Of a stretch of 64,000 bases of DNA, positions 28,115 to 37,544 are shown piece by piece (position 1 is the stretch's first letter; the number at the start of each line of letters is the position of its first letter). The notes under the pieces are model-generated. The model was not told where the DNA came from, made no database searches, and saw only the letters and a list, made by a program, of their open reading frames with translations. The DNA is from JADJOY01 sp016713535 [NCBI: Deltaproteobacteria bacterium]. Its GTDB lineage: Bacteria; JADJOY01. The translations under genes were made by a program, and so were the position numbers. The stretch lies in the NCBI GenBank assembly GCA_016713535.1, contig JADJOY010000029.1, positions 86,511 through 150,510 of the forward strand, given 5' to 3'.

Positions 28115-29306
28115 AGTCCGAAGGGAACGGTCGCTTCGTTGACCTTGTACTTGAGGTGTTCCTCGATGTAGGTGCGCAGCGTGTCGCGGGCGATGTCGCC
28201 GACGTCCTTGAACTTGGAGGCCCATGCCCGGTCCGCGCGCCTGCTGGGTGTCTTCGCGGCGCGGCCGCACGTAGACCACGCGCGCCTCGAGCTCGAGCAT
28301 GACCTCCAGCGCGGGGAGCTGGAACCGCACCTTGAGCTCGGTGCCGAGCGCGCACGGCTCGTTGGTCTCGAGAAAGCAGCCGCCGAGCCCGATGGTGCGC
28401 GCGTAGGCGGTGTGCACCAGGTCGTCGACCCGGTACTCGACCGGGAAGTGCACCGAGACACGCGGGTGGCGGCGGTGGGGCGGAGTCTCGTTACCGCGGA
28501 GCATGCGGTTCACGAGGTCGGAGAGCTCGCCCGGCAGGATCGACTTGTCGAGGAAGCCGGACACCCCCATCGCCTGGAGCTCGGTGTCGCCGCGCTTGTC
28601 GAAGAGCGGCTCGATCACCCACACCGGCGCGCCGACGAAGATCGACGGGTCGGCGAGCCGCTCGAGCAGCTCGCTGCCGCCGAGGCGCGGGTCGATCAAG
28701 TTCACGATCAGCAGCGCGAACTCGCCCCGTTCACCCTGGATGTGCTCGAGCGCTTCGGCGGCGGTGCCCGAGAGCACCACCGGCGCCTTGAGCTCCTTGA
28801 TCACGTCGCTGAGCATCACGTCGTAGAACTCGGTGTTGCCGAGGATCAGCACCGAGCGCCCGTGGGTGACGAGGTCGATGGGCCCGGTGTGGGGCCCGGT
28901 CTTGGGTGTGGCGGCGCCGCGCGGCGCGCCAACGCCGGGACGGGGTGTCGGCGTCGCGTGCGGGTCGGTCCGCTTGCGGCGTAGCTCCTCGATCGCCACC
29001 CGGGCGGCGTCGGCGAACGGCTCGGCGATCTCGCTCAGGCGGAACACGAACTTCTTGTCCTCGGTCTTGACCACGAGCTTGGGCTCGCGCGCGCCCTCGA
29101 AGCCGAGGTCGAGGACGTTGCGCAGCGAGATCGCGACCTCGTGGATACCCACGGTGCGGTCGAGGCGGCTGGTGGGCACGAACACCAGCCGCTTGTTCGT
29201 GAGGTGGAGGATGCCTTCCGCCGCCAGGATCCAGTTGAACGAGTGGATGGCGCCCTCGAGCGTCCAGGACGCGTTCGTCGCGGAGAAGCTCGAAGGAGTC
29301 GGTCAC
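28111..29306 (-). CDS. GRAM-degenerate receiver-PilZ protein (two frameshifts)
   Basis: Removing one base near 29277 and one near 28216 gives a clean 397-residue protein. Order: GTG start MTDSFELLRDE; a GRAM-like unit (GILHLTNKRLVFVPTSRLDR, about 25-100); a linker; a receiver-like unit (RSVLILGNTEFYDVMLSDVI ... LIVNLIDPRLGGSELLERL) in which the phosphoacceptor Asp is Asn and the acidic pocket pair is missing; then PilZ (RRHPRVSVHFPVEYRVDD ... GLGGCFLETN). PilZ binds cyclic di-GMP; GRAM units bind lipid or protein. The C-terminal 30 residues KFKDVGDIARDTLRTYIEEH are in frame only after the second repair. It overlaps the zinc-ribbon membrane gene. Confidence 0.75.
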
Positions 29307-29605
29307 GAGGGCGGTTCCGTGAGAGGGGGGCCGCGCCAGTCGGCCGGCAGGGCGCGAAATCGTACCCCGCCTCGGGTGAGCGTGTCCTCTCTTTTCGCCA
29401 TTTCCTCGTTGGCCGCCCGGAAGGCACGCGCGAGCGGGCGGCGCGAGGCTCGAGGCGTGAGCGGTGTGCGGCGCGACCGCCGAGCGTAACCAGAGGCGGG
29501 TCTGGGGCGGGGGGGGCCCCCGGGGGGGGGCCGCGCACTGCGGGCGGGAGCGTGTGGTAACAGAGTCGCGCGGGTTGCGAAGGGGGCGGGGAAGGAGCGA
29601 GGCCG
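29307..29605. other. Divergent intergenic region with long G/C runs
   Basis: This 299-base region separates the divergent GRAM-receiver-PilZ and PilZ genes and should hold both promoters. At 29504-29532 runs of 3, 9 and 9 G with a GGGGGGGCCCCC palindrome between occur; they could fold as hairpin or G-quadruplex. I see no clear -35/-10 pair. AGGAG at 29593-29597 is the ribosome site of the 29606 gene. Confidence 0.5.
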
Positions 29606-29950
29606 ATGGGAGAGCTCAGGCAGCACGAGCGGCGCAAGATCGAGCTCAAGGCCATCGTGAAGGGGATCGACCCGGCCGGCCAGATGTTCGCGCGTGACGC
29701 GCGCATCGTGAACCTGAGCCGCGGCGGTGCGTACCTGATCGCCCACGGCGACATCCCGTCGCGGGACGCGGTCGAGGTCTTCCTGTGGTTCGGCGATCCC
29801 GACGAGCCGGGCTCGACGCCCCAGGTCTCACCCACCCCGTCGCGCGTGGTCCGCGTCGAGCCCGTGATGGTGTCGGACGCGGTCGCGGGTGGCGTGATCC
29901 CGCGCCACGGCGTCGCGGTGCGCTTCGACCGCGAGCTCGACGTGGTTTGA
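29606..29950 (+). CDS. PilZ domain protein
   Basis: A 114-residue stand-alone PilZ protein. Family residues are the RxxxR-like QHERRKIELKA at the N-terminus and the D/NxSxxG motif as NLSRGGAYLI (residues 34-43), which together bind cyclic di-GMP. The C-terminal strand HGVAVRFD is also typical. ATG at 29606 with AGGAG eight bases upstream. It lies back to back with the other PilZ gene, pointing to local c-di-GMP signalling, and ahead of the DUF192 lipoprotein. Confidence 0.87.
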   Translation: MGELRQHERRKIELKAIVKGIDPAGQMFARDARIVNLSRGGAYLIAHGDIPSRDAVEVFLWFGDPDEPGSTPQVSPTPSRVVRVEPVMVSDAVAGGVIPRHGVAVRFDRELDVV

Positions 29951-29967
29951 GCGAGCGCGGTGCGGTC

Positions 29968-30555
29968 GTGACGATCAGCCTGCTGCCTCGACCGGCCCTG
30001 ACCTGTGCCTCCGGCGCTCGTCGGAGCTCGCGCCCGAGCTGGTGGCTCGTCGTGGGCGTCGTCCTCGCGCTCGGCTGCCGCACCGAGCACGCGGCGTTGC
30101 CGGCGGCCGGCGCCCCCGCACCGGCGCCCGCGGCCGCGGTGGGCGCAGCTCGCCCCGCGTGGGTGTACCTCTACGCCGGCTCCACCGAGATCCGCGCCGA
30201 GGTGGCGGCCACGCCCAGCGCGCGCCAGGTCGGCCTCATGCACCGGCGCTCGCTCGAGCCCGACAGCGGCATGGTGTTCGTGTTCCCGGACCGGCGGGAG
30301 CTCGACTTCTGGATGCTGAACGTGCCGATCCCGCTCTCGATCGCGTTCCTCGACGATGACGGCACGATCGTCCGCGTCCACGAGATGCCCGCCGGTGACG
30401 GCGTCCCCGCCCAGGACCAGGCGCGCTACCGGTCCGCGGCGGCGGTGCGGCTCGCGCTCGAGATGGAGGCCGGCTGGTTCACCCGCCACGGCCTCAAGGA
30501 AGGGGACAAGCTCGACCTCGGCACGCTGCTCGAGGACGTGAAGCCGAGCGAGTGA
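29968..30555 (+). CDS. DUF192 lipoprotein
   Basis: A 195-residue protein with a lipobox-like segment (LVVGVVLALGC, Cys at about 33) and a DUF192 domain: VAATPSARQVGLMHRRSLEPDSGMVFVFP, then FWMLNVPIPLSIAFLDDDGTIV and the RYRSAAAVRLALEMEAGWFTRHG end. These are the standard blocks of this family. Function is unknown; members are small beta proteins of the envelope. GTG at 29968 is 17 bases after the PilZ stop, so co-transcription is likely. Confidence 0.85.
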   Translation: MTISLLPRPALTCASGARRSSRPSWWLVVGVVLALGCRTEHAALPAAGAPAPAPAAAVGAARPAWVYLYAGSTEIRAEVAATPSARQVGLMHRRSLEPDSGMVFVFPDRRELDFWMLNVPIPLSIAFLDDDGTIVRVHEMPAGDGVPAQDQARYRSAAAVRLALEMEAGWFTRHGLKEGDKLDLGTLLEDVKPSE

Positions 30556-30585
30556 GCCGGGAGAGGCCCGCGCCAGGGGCGCGCG

Positions 30586-30665
30586 GCGCGTTGCCGCGCC
30601 GGCTTTGGGGTGGGGCCCCGCCCGGATTCACTCCGGACGGGGCGGGGTCTTGGAAAGACCCCGAG
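30586..30665. repeat. Dispersed palindromic repeat overlapping a gene end
   Basis: Contains GGGGCCCCGCCCGGATTCACTCC... and the hairpin GGGGTCTTGGAAAGACCCC, alike to 407-425. The core CGGATTCACTCCG is the exact reverse complement of a core in copy A (22358-22370), so this copy is inverted. The last 13 codons of the symporter gene fall inside it. Confidence 0.65.
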
Positions 30666-32145
30666 GAAACACCGAGATCTGGCCCTCGAAGGTGCGCTGG
30701 ACGATCGCGGGGGTGAAGGCTCGCGCCACGATCGCGACCACCAGGGCGCCCAGCATCACCGTGCCGAGACCGGTCGGCGCGAACGCGGCGACCCCCGGCG
30801 AGGTGGAGGTCCGAAACGTGCTCAGCACCTGCCCCGCGAGCAGGAGCGCGGTCCCCGCCGGCGCCACGACCGCGAACATCACCTTGAAGACCCGCTCGGG
30901 GATCCCCGGGCGCGCCTCGGGCGCGAACACCTCGCGATACAGGCGTTCCGCGCCGTAGCGGGTGATCGCGTAGCCCACCAGCGCCGGGCCGGCGAGCGCC
31001 AGGGTCTCGAAGATCCAGCTCTGGCCGTCGAGCACGGCCATCGAGCGCGCCGACGGAAAGCCGAGCACCGCCGCCATGAGCGCGAGCGCGCCCGAGAGCC
31101 GCACCCGCTCCGCGCCCAGGTCGACGCCGATCCGCACCACCGTCTCGAGCTGCGCCACCAGCGTGAGGACCGTGGCGAGGGCGAGCGCGCCGCAGAGGAG
31201 GATCGCGAGGATCGAGCCCCACGACACGCGCCCGAGGAGCGTCGGTACCCACACGAACATGAAGCCGCCGGCCCGCGACACCAGGTTGCGACGCAGGGCG
31301 TCCGAGACCTCGGCGCCGTAGGCGAGCGGGATCAGCGCGAGGGTGGCGAGCAGGCTCGCGATCACGCACCCCGCCACGACCCGGCCCACCGCGCGGGCGC
31401 GGTTCGTCCCGGGCGCCATCGAGCCCGAGTAGGTGAGCATCCAACCCCAGCCGGCGGCGGTGGTCCCGACCGCCTGGAGCAGCCCGCGGTACCACAGGTG
31501 AGGCTCGGTGAGGCGCCACCAGTCGATCCGGAACACGTGGCCGAGGCCCGCCGCCACGCCCGCGATCGTGAGGCCGCGCACCGCGAGCACGAACAGGATC
31601 GAGAACACCAGCGGGACCGCGAAGCGGTGCATCCGCTCGATGCCGCGCCGCACCCCACGGCTCACCACCGTCCATGCCACGCCGAGCGCCACCACCAGGA
31701 ACGGGACCGCGTCCCAGGTGCCCGCGAAATCGAGCCACTCGCGCTGGTGGTAGTAGGTCTGCCCGGCGAGCGGGCTCGCGAACAGGTCGTGGGTGAGCGC
31801 GTCCACGAAGTAGTGGATGCACCAGCCGCACACGACCGCGTCGAAGCACAGGGTGCCGAGCGTGGTCACGGCCAGGAAGGTCCCGAGCGAGGCGTTGCGC
31901 CGATCGCCGAGGTTGGCGAAGGCGCCGACCAGCCCCTGACGCACGCGTTGCCCGAGTGCCGCCTCGGCGACCAGCAGCGGGTAGCAGAAGAGCAGCAGCC
32001 CGACGAACCACGGGATCAGGAAGACCCCGCCTTCCTGTGCGATGATCCGCGGGAAGCGCCAGACGTTGCCGGTGCCGAGGGTGATGCCGAGCGCGGTGAG
32101 CACGAACGACCACTCGCCGTCGAATCGTTCGTGTGCGACGCGCAT
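30628..32145 (-). CDS. Neurotransmitter:sodium symporter family transporter
   Basis: A 505-residue NSS/SNF (LeuT-type) transporter. The first helix carries the family signature ITLGTGNVWRFPRIIAQEGG (residues 20-39), lining the substrate and sodium sites; about 12 hydrophobic segments follow, including GWGWMLTYSGSMAPGTN with unwound helix 6. Members take up amino acids or related compounds with sodium. The C-terminus is odd: its final stretch SKTPPRPE is encoded by the intergenic repeat, so the natural stop may have been replaced. Diverges from the glycosyltransferase gene. Confidence 0.9.
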   Translation of the reverse strand: MRVAHERFDGEWSFVLTALGITLGTGNVWRFPRIIAQEGGVFLIPWFVGLLLFCYPLLVAEAALGQRVRQGLVGAFANLGDRRNASLGTFLAVTTLGTLCFDAVVCGWCIHYFVDALTHDLFASPLAGQTYYHQREWLDFAGTWDAVPFLVVALGVAWTVVSRGVRRGIERMHRFAVPLVFSILFVLAVRGLTIAGVAAGLGHVFRIDWWRLTEPHLWYRGLLQAVGTTAAGWGWMLTYSGSMAPGTNRARAVGRVVAGCVIASLLATLALIPLAYGAEVSDALRRNLVSRAGGFMFVWVPTLLGRVSWGSILAILLCGALALATVLTLVAQLETVVRIGVDLGAERVRLSGALALMAAVLGFPSARSMAVLDGQSWIFETLALAGPALVGYAITRYGAERLYREVFAPEARPGIPERVFKVMFAVVAPAGTALLLAGQVLSTFRTSTSPGVAAFAPTGLGTVMLGALVVAIVARAFTPAIVQRTFEGQISVFPRGLSKTPPRPE

Positions 32146-32187
32146 GGCGCGAGGCTAGAAGATTTACGGGTCGATGTCAGGGAAACG

Positions 32188-33246
32188 ATGAAGGTCGCGT
32201 ACGTATTGGGCCGCTTCCCGGTAGTGTCGGAGACGTTCGTCGCCGGTGAGATCCGCGAGATGGAGCGGCTCGGCCACGAGGTGCGGATCTTCGCCCTCGG
32301 CGAGGGCGACGAGGGCGGGCGCGCGCTCCTCGGCGGCCTCCACGCGCACGTGTCGGTGATGGCGCGCGAAGGGCGCGTGCGGGCGCTGGCGCGGATCGCG
32401 GCGTACGTCGCGAGCGAGCCCGGCCGATTCCTGCGCGGGGTGCGTGAGTCGCTGCGGATCGGCGGGTTGCGCGAAGCGGGGCGCTTCGTGCGCACCACGA
32501 GCTGGGCCTGGGATGCGTGGCTGGCGGAGGCCGATCGCCTGCACGCTCACTTCGCCAGTGAGCCGGCGCGGGCCGCGCACCGCCTCCATCTGGCCACCGG
32601 CGTGCCGTTCGGAGTGACCGCGCACGCGACCGACCTCTTCCCACTCGCGCCCGACGTCGCGGCGCGGCTCAGGGCCGCGCGCTGGCTCGTCACGGTGTGC
32701 GAATACAACCGCCGCGCGCTCCTCGAGGCCGAGCCGTGGCTCGGCGAAGACCGGCTGCACGTGGTGCCGTGTGGTGTGGACGCTCGGCGCTTCCGCAGGC
32801 GGACCGAGCGCGGCGGCGCGAGCGCCGTGGACCGGCCGCCGCGAGTGGTGGCGGTCGGCCGGCTGGTGGAGAAGAAGGGCTTCGCCGATCTCGTCGCGGC
32901 CGCGGCGCTGCTGCGGGCGCGCGGCCGCGTGTTCGAGGTGCGGATCTGTGGCGAGGGGCCCGAGCGCGCGGCGCTCGAGGAGCGGATCGCGCGCGCGGGC
33001 CTGGGGGGCGTCGCGCGGCTGCTGGGGCCACTCGATCACGAGGCGGTGCGCGACGAGATCGAGCGCGCCGCGGTGCTCGCGCTGCCGGCGGTGATCGCCG
33101 CCGACGGCGACCGCGACTCGATGCCGCTGGTGCTGAAGGAGGCGATGAGCCTGAGCGGCCGCGAGCGCGTCCTCGCCGACTTCGACCTTGCCCCGCTCAC
33201 CGCGCGTTTCGCGGCGGTGCTGACTTCCGCGGGGGCTCCGCCGTGA
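32188..33246 (+). CDS. Glycosyltransferase family 4-like, with internal gap
   Basis: A 352-residue GT-B enzyme. N-terminal Rossmann with GRFPVVSETFVAGEI; C-terminal Rossmann begins VVAVGRLVEKKGFADLVAA, and RICGEGPERAALEERI and SMPLVLKEAMS follow. Directly after EAMS comes LSGRERVLADFDLAPLT, which in family members lies about 65 residues further on. The segment with the conserved PVV...GG.PE.V...G.L turn is missing without frame loss, so the sugar-nucleotide pocket is likely damaged. Whether deletion is biological or an assembly collapse is unknown. First gene of a glycan cluster; its stop overlaps the methyltransferase GTG. Confidence 0.85.
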   Translation: MKVAYVLGRFPVVSETFVAGEIREMERLGHEVRIFALGEGDEGGRALLGGLHAHVSVMAREGRVRALARIAAYVASEPGRFLRGVRESLRIGGLREAGRFVRTTSWAWDAWLAEADRLHAHFASEPARAAHRLHLATGVPFGVTAHATDLFPLAPDVAARLRAARWLVTVCEYNRRALLEAEPWLGEDRLHVVPCGVDARRFRRRTERGGASAVDRPPRVVAVGRLVEKKGFADLVAAAALLRARGRVFEVRICGEGPERAALEERIARAGLGGVARLLGPLDHEAVRDEIERAAVLALPAVIAADGDRDSMPLVLKEAMSLSGRERVLADFDLAPLTARFAAVLTSAGAPP

Positions 33247-33899
33247 GCGACCTCCCTCGGTACTTTCGCTACCCGCGCGTGGACGTGGTCGAGCTCGTGC
33301 CGCGCGATCGCGTCCGCATCCTCGACGTCGGCTGTGCCGCCGGCCTGGTCGGCGAGGCGCTCAAGCGCCGCCAGCCGTGCGAGGTGGTCGGGATCGAGCG
33401 CGAGCCCGCGGCGGCGGCCGAGGCGCGGCGCCGCCTCGACGAGGTGATCGTCGCCGATCTCGAGGACGCCACGCTCGACTGGCCGGCGCGCCTCGGCGGC
33501 AGGCACTTCGACTGCGTGATCTACGCCGACGTCCTCGAGCACCTGCGCGATCCGTGGTCGCTGCTCGCCGCCCAGCGCGCGCTGCTGGCACCCGGCGGCG
33601 TGCTCGTGGTGAGCGTGCCGAACGTCCGGCACTACCGCGTCGTGCTCGGGCTCTTGCGTGGCCGGTGGCGCTACGAGGACGAAGGGGTCCTCGACCGCAC
33701 CCACCTGCGGTTCTTCACCCGCGCCTCGCTGCTCGAGCTGCTCGCCGGCGCGGGCTACCGCATGACGGAGCTCCGCCGCGAGATCCACGCCTCGCGCGGG
33801 GCGCGCTGGCTGGGGGGCTTGTGCTCGCGCGCCTCGCGCGATTTCCTGGCGCGGCAGTTCCTGGTGCTCGCGGTACCCTTCGACGCCCCGTCTAGCTGA
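33243..33899 (+). CDS. Class I SAM-dependent methyltransferase
   Basis: A 218-residue methyltransferase: motif I ILDVGCAAGLVGEAL, acidic motif VVGIERE, motif DCVIYADVLEHLRDPW and post motif LAPGGVLVVSVPNVRHY. It is like the methyltransferases of O-antigen and exopolysaccharide clusters that act on sugars or lipid-linked glycans. The GTG overlaps the glycosyltransferase stop (GTGA). Confidence 0.88.
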   Translation: MSDLPRYFRYPRVDVVELVPRDRVRILDVGCAAGLVGEALKRRQPCEVVGIEREPAAAAEARRRLDEVIVADLEDATLDWPARLGGRHFDCVIYADVLEHLRDPWSLLAAQRALLAPGGVLVVSVPNVRHYRVVLGLLRGRWRYEDEGVLDRTHLRFFTRASLLELLAGAGYRMTELRREIHASRGARWLGGLCSRASRDFLARQFLVLAVPFDAPSS

Positions 33900-33924
33900 A
33901 TCCTGCTCGTTCCCGGAACCGCTC

Positions 33925-34628
33925 ATGGCCGACTCGCGTGGCTCGCCGCTGCGGACGCTCTCTCGCGCCGCGCTCGCCGCGTTGCTCGCGTGGCGGCGCG
34001 GCGTGTTCCTGACCCGGCTGCGGCTCTCGGCGCGTCTGCGGGGCGTCGCGCTCGAGCTGCGGGTGGGTCGGAACTTCGTGGTGGGGAAGGGGTGAAGGCC
34101 GAGCTCGGCGGGCGTCGCGTCCTCCTCGAGATCGGTGACGACGTCACCTTCGCCGATCAGGTGCGCTTCACGCTGGTGGACGCCGAGGTCCGCCTCGGCG
34201 CCGGCAGCGCGCTCAAGCGCGAGTGCGTGATCCACGTCTTCGGCGGGCGCTTCACCCTCGACGGGATGTGTGGCCTCAGCCAGCGTTGCGTCGTCCACTG
34301 CGCCGAGGAGATCACCATCGCGAAGTGGACCGTGGTGAGCGAATACGCGACCCTCGTCGACTCGCTGCACGCCGTGCCGACGGCGCCGGTCGAGCGCAAC
34401 TGGCTGCGCGACGAAGCGGCGGTCGAGAAGGCGCCGATCCGCATCGGCAGCCACGTCTTCGTCGGCGCCAAGGCCACCATCCTCAAGGGCGTGACCATCG
34501 GCGAGTGCTCGATCGTCGCCGCCAACTCGCTGGTGATGGCCGACGTGCCGCCGCTCACCATGGCGATCGGCGTGCCCGCGCGCCGCATCCCGCGCCGTCG
34601 TCCCGAGAGCTCGCCGGGCGGCGCGTGA
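33925..34628 (+). CDS. Left-handed beta-helix acyltransferase (one frameshift)
   Basis: With one G restored in the GGGG run at 34089-34092 the product has 234 residues. The N-terminal 55 residues are basic; then hexapeptide repeats follow (VKAELGGRRVLLEIGDDV, VRFTLVDAEVRLGAGS, IRIGSHVFVGAKATILKGVTIGECSIVAANSLV). The end AIGVPARRIPRRR is typical of WbbJ/NodL-type O-acetyltransferases. It should acetylate a sugar in the glycan made by its neighbours. The stop overlaps the flippase GTG. Confidence 0.8.
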
Positions 34629-36094
34629 GCGGCACCTTCCAGCGCGTGCTGCGCACCACGGGCCTGGTGCTGGCGGGGCAGCTCTTCGGCCGCGTCACCA
34701 GCGCGATCGTGTACGTGTCGATGGGCCGGCTGCTCGGCAAGGCGGAGCTCGGCCGCTTCAGCTTCGTGGTCGCGTACGTGGGGATCTTCCAGGTCATCGG
34801 CGACCTCGGCCTGCAGCAGATCGTGGTGCGCGAGGTGGCCCGCGGCGGGGCGGATCGCGCGCGGGTGGTGTTCAACGCGGCGCTGCTCAGGCTCTTGCTC
34901 GCGTCGCTGGCGTGCGTCGCGGTCCTCTCGCTCCTGCCGTGGGTGGGCGCCGAGCACAAGAGCGCCGAGGTGCAGTGGATGGTGTTCGCGGGGTGCGCGT
35001 GGATCCTGAGCTACGCCGCGCTGCCGCTGGGCGCCGTGTTCCGCGCCACCATGCGCATGGGCACGCCGGTCGCCGCCAACGCGGTCGGCAACGCCTGCTA
35101 CGCCGTGCTCGCGGTGCTCGGGATCCTGCTGGTGCGGCACGCGTGGGCACCGTGGCTCGCGCTGGTGGTGACGAGCGTCGGCCCCGCGCTCGCCATCGCC
35201 TGGTTCGGGGTGCGGACGCTGAGGCCGGATCCGCGCCCGAGCGCCAGGCTCATGTTCGAGCTCGCGCGCACGAGCTGGCCGCTCGCGCTGAACTCGCTCT
35301 TGATGGTGATCTACAACCGCATCGACCAGGTCATGATCCAGCACTACCTCGGCCCGGCCGAGCTCGGCGGCTACGCCGCGGCGGTCAAGCTGATGGAGAT
35401 CTGGAACGTGGTGCCGTTCGCGGTGATGGCGTCGATCTTCCCGCTGCTCTCGCGCTACGCGGGCGAGCACGCCGAGCGCCATCGCGAGGTCCTCAAGCGC
35501 ACCCTCGAGCTCCTCGTGATCGTGATCGTCGGCGCGGTGCCGTTCGTGGCGCGCTACGGTGGCTGGCTCCTCGGGCTGGTGTTCGGACCCGCGTTCGTGA
35601 GCGCGCACAAGACGCTGGTGATCCTCACCATGGCCGAGCTCTTCCTCTACTTCCTGTTCGTGTTCCGCGACTCGTTCGTGAGCGAGGGACGCGAGCGGCT
35701 CGTGTTGCTGTTCGCCGGCAGCACGATGGTGGTGAACGTGATCCTCAACTGGATCTTGATCCCGCGCCTCGGCATCGAGGGCGCCGCCTGGGCGACGCTG
35801 GTGGCGCTGGTGGGAGTCCTGGTGCTGGCGTTCGCGATCCGCGACGTACGTCACTACGGCTGGCTCGCCCTCGGCGCGCTGGTGCGACCCGCGGTCGCGG
35901 GGGCGGCGGCCGCCACGATCCTGTGGTGGATGGCGGAGCGCCCGATCGCGAGCGGCGCGCTGGCACTCGCCGCCTACGCGGGGGTGCTGGTCGCGACCGG
36001 CGCGATCGATCGCGCCGAGGTGGCGCTGGTCCGTGACCTGCTGGCGCGGCGGCGCCCGGATGGCCCGCCGACACCGCCGTCGGGCGTGCCGTGA
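34625..36094 (+). CDS. Polysaccharide flippase (Wzx/MOP type)
   Basis: A 489-residue protein with about 14 hydrophobic segments and the MOP-superfamily pattern (LFGRVTSAIVYVSMGRLLGKAELGRFSFV at the first helices, split GDLGLQQIVVREVARG). MOP flippases of this kind turn lipid-linked oligosaccharides to the periplasmic side. It lies between an acyltransferase and an uncharacterised propeller, in a run with GT4 and methyltransferase, so it probably exports their product. GTG start overlaps the preceding stop. Confidence 0.9.
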   Translation: MSGTFQRVLRTTGLVLAGQLFGRVTSAIVYVSMGRLLGKAELGRFSFVVAYVGIFQVIGDLGLQQIVVREVARGGADRARVVFNAALLRLLLASLACVAVLSLLPWVGAEHKSAEVQWMVFAGCAWILSYAALPLGAVFRATMRMGTPVAANAVGNACYAVLAVLGILLVRHAWAPWLALVVTSVGPALAIAWFGVRTLRPDPRPSARLMFELARTSWPLALNSLLMVIYNRIDQVMIQHYLGPAELGGYAAAVKLMEIWNVVPFAVMASIFPLLSRYAGEHAERHREVLKRTLELLVIVIVGAVPFVARYGGWLLGLVFGPAFVSAHKTLVILTMAELFLYFLFVFRDSFVSEGRERLVLLFAGSTMVVNVILNWILIPRLGIEGAAWATLVALVGVLVLAFAIRDVRHYGWLALGALVRPAVAGAAAATILWWMAERPIASGALALAAYAGVLVATGAIDRAEVALVRDLLARRRPDGPPTPPSGVP

Positions 36095-37389
36095 GGGCCT
36101 GCTGGCGGCAACGCGCAGCCGTCGCGCTACGGCGTCGCGCGCGGCTGCTGGCCGCGATGGCGGGGACGGCTGGCCTGCTCGGCGATACCTGCCGCCTCGA
36201 GCCACAGCCCGCGTCGGTTCCCCGCGCGATGTGCCAGACGACGGCCCCTTCGACCACGACCGCCGGGTGGGTCGACGACATCGTCCACCACGACGGCGTC
36301 TACTACCTCGGTGGCGAGCTCACCGGACTACGCGAGCCGGACGGCACGGGCGCGGTGACCCGCTCGCACCTCGGCGCCTGTGACGCCGGGACCGGGGCCG
36401 TGCTGCCCTTCGCGCCGACCACGGACGGCCGCGTCTACGTCCTCGCCGTGCACGGCGACCACCTCTACGTCGGCGGCGATTTCTCCCAGCTCGACGGTGT
36501 GCCGCGGCCCTATCTGGGGCGGGTGAGTCTCGCGACCGGAGCGCTCGATGCGAGCTGGACACCGACACCGAACAAGCGCGTCGAGACGCTCCTCGTGGAC
36601 CCCGCCACGTCGACGCTCTACGTGGGCGGCAAGTTCTCGAAGCTGAACGGCGTGACCCGGGAGCGGCTCGCCGCGGTGGACCTCGCCACCGGCGCGCTCA
36701 CGGCGTTCGCTCCGGCGCTGGTCTACCAGGGCCCCGAGACCACCGGGAATGTGATGGCGCTCGCGCGCGACGGATCGTGGCTCTACGTGGGAGGGGCCTT
36801 CACCCACGTGAACGGCCAGGCGCGCTCGAGCCTGGCCGCCGTCGACGCCGCGACCGGCCTGGTGACGGCGGGGTTCGCGCCGGCGCTGGCGGATCCCAAT
36901 CCCGACTTCCCGGTCGTCGAGGTCGAGCGCCTGTTCGTCCACGAGGGCTGGGTCTACGCGTGCGGCGACTGGTGGATCACCGACGGGATCGGTCAGACGG
37001 CGCGCCCCGAGCCACCGGATCCGCCAGCCGAGGACCAGCGCCAGGCGGCGCGGTTCGATCCAGGCACGGGCGACGCCGATCCCACGTTCCTGCCGCGCAC
37101 CGACGGCGGCGTCCAGGACTGCGAGCTCGATCCCGTCGCGGGGCTCTTCTACATCGGTGGTCATTGGGATTATCTCGAGGGCGTCGCGCACCGGAAGCTC
37201 GCGGCGATCGACCTCGCGAGCGGAGCCGTGCGCGGCGCCTGGAACACCAACACCAACTCGAGCCGCGGCGTCGACGCGCTCGAAGCGATCCCCGGCGTGG
37301 CACTCGCCGTCGGCGGCTCGTTCACTCAGACCGGCGGTGCGGCCCGCGACGGCTTCGCCGCTTACGAGATCCTGGGAGGCTCCCCATGA
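36091..37389 (+). CDS. Secreted beta-propeller (delta-60-like repeats)
   Basis: A 432-residue exported protein, signal segment at about residues 15-32. Repeats of the type [32 protein letters not shown] recur five to six times with spacing of roughly 55-60 residues ([48 protein letters not shown]). Such delta-60/DUF5122-like units form surface propellers of unknown ligand. It begins within the flippase stop (GTGA) and ends within the rubredoxin start (ATGA). Confidence 0.8.
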   Translation: MRACWRQRAAVALRRRARLLAAMAGTAGLLGDTCRLEPQPASVPRAMCQTTAPSTTTAGWVDDIVHHDGVYYLGGELTGLREPDGTGAVTRSHLGACDAGTGAVLPFAPTTDGRVYVLAVHGDHLYVGGDFSQLDGVPRPYLGRVSLATGALDASWTPTPNKRVETLLVDPATSTLYVGGKFSKLNGVTRERLAAVDLATGALTAFAPALVYQGPETTGNVMALARDGSWLYVGGAFTHVNGQARSSLAAVDAATGLVTAGFAPALADPNPDFPVVEVERLFVHEGWVYACGDWWITDGIGQTARPEPPDPPAEDQRQAARFDPGTGDADPTFLPRTDGGVQDCELDPVAGLFYIGGHWDYLEGVAHRKLAAIDLASGAVRGAWNTNTNSSRGVDALEAIPGVALAVGGSFTQTGGAARDGFAAYEILGGSP

Positions 37390-37544
37390 CGAAGTGGCGC
37401 TGCACGATCTGCGATCACGTCTACGACCCGGCCGAGGGCGATCCCGCCGCAGGCATCCCGGCTGGCACGCCGTTCGAGGCGCTCCCCGACGACTGGGCGT
37501 GTCCGGACTGCGGCGCGACCAAGGGCGACTTCGTCCCGGCCTGA
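37386..37544 (+). CDS. Rubredoxin
   Basis: A 52-residue protein with the full rubredoxin pattern: [15 protein letters not shown], then [13 protein letters not shown], two CxxC pairs binding one Fe. It carries single electrons at low potential in the cytoplasm. Partners are not in sight; its place after a propeller gene looks accidental but the ATGA overlap ties translation of the two. Confidence 0.95.
   Translation: MTKWRCTICDHVYDPAEGDPAAGIPAGTPFEALPDDWACPDCGATKGDFVPA

Noticed and set aside
30610-32187. Plus-strand frame running in phase into the glycosyltransferase
   Set aside because: Covers the symporter in antisense and is His/Arg/Glu-rich; the glycosyltransferase begins at the ATG 32188.
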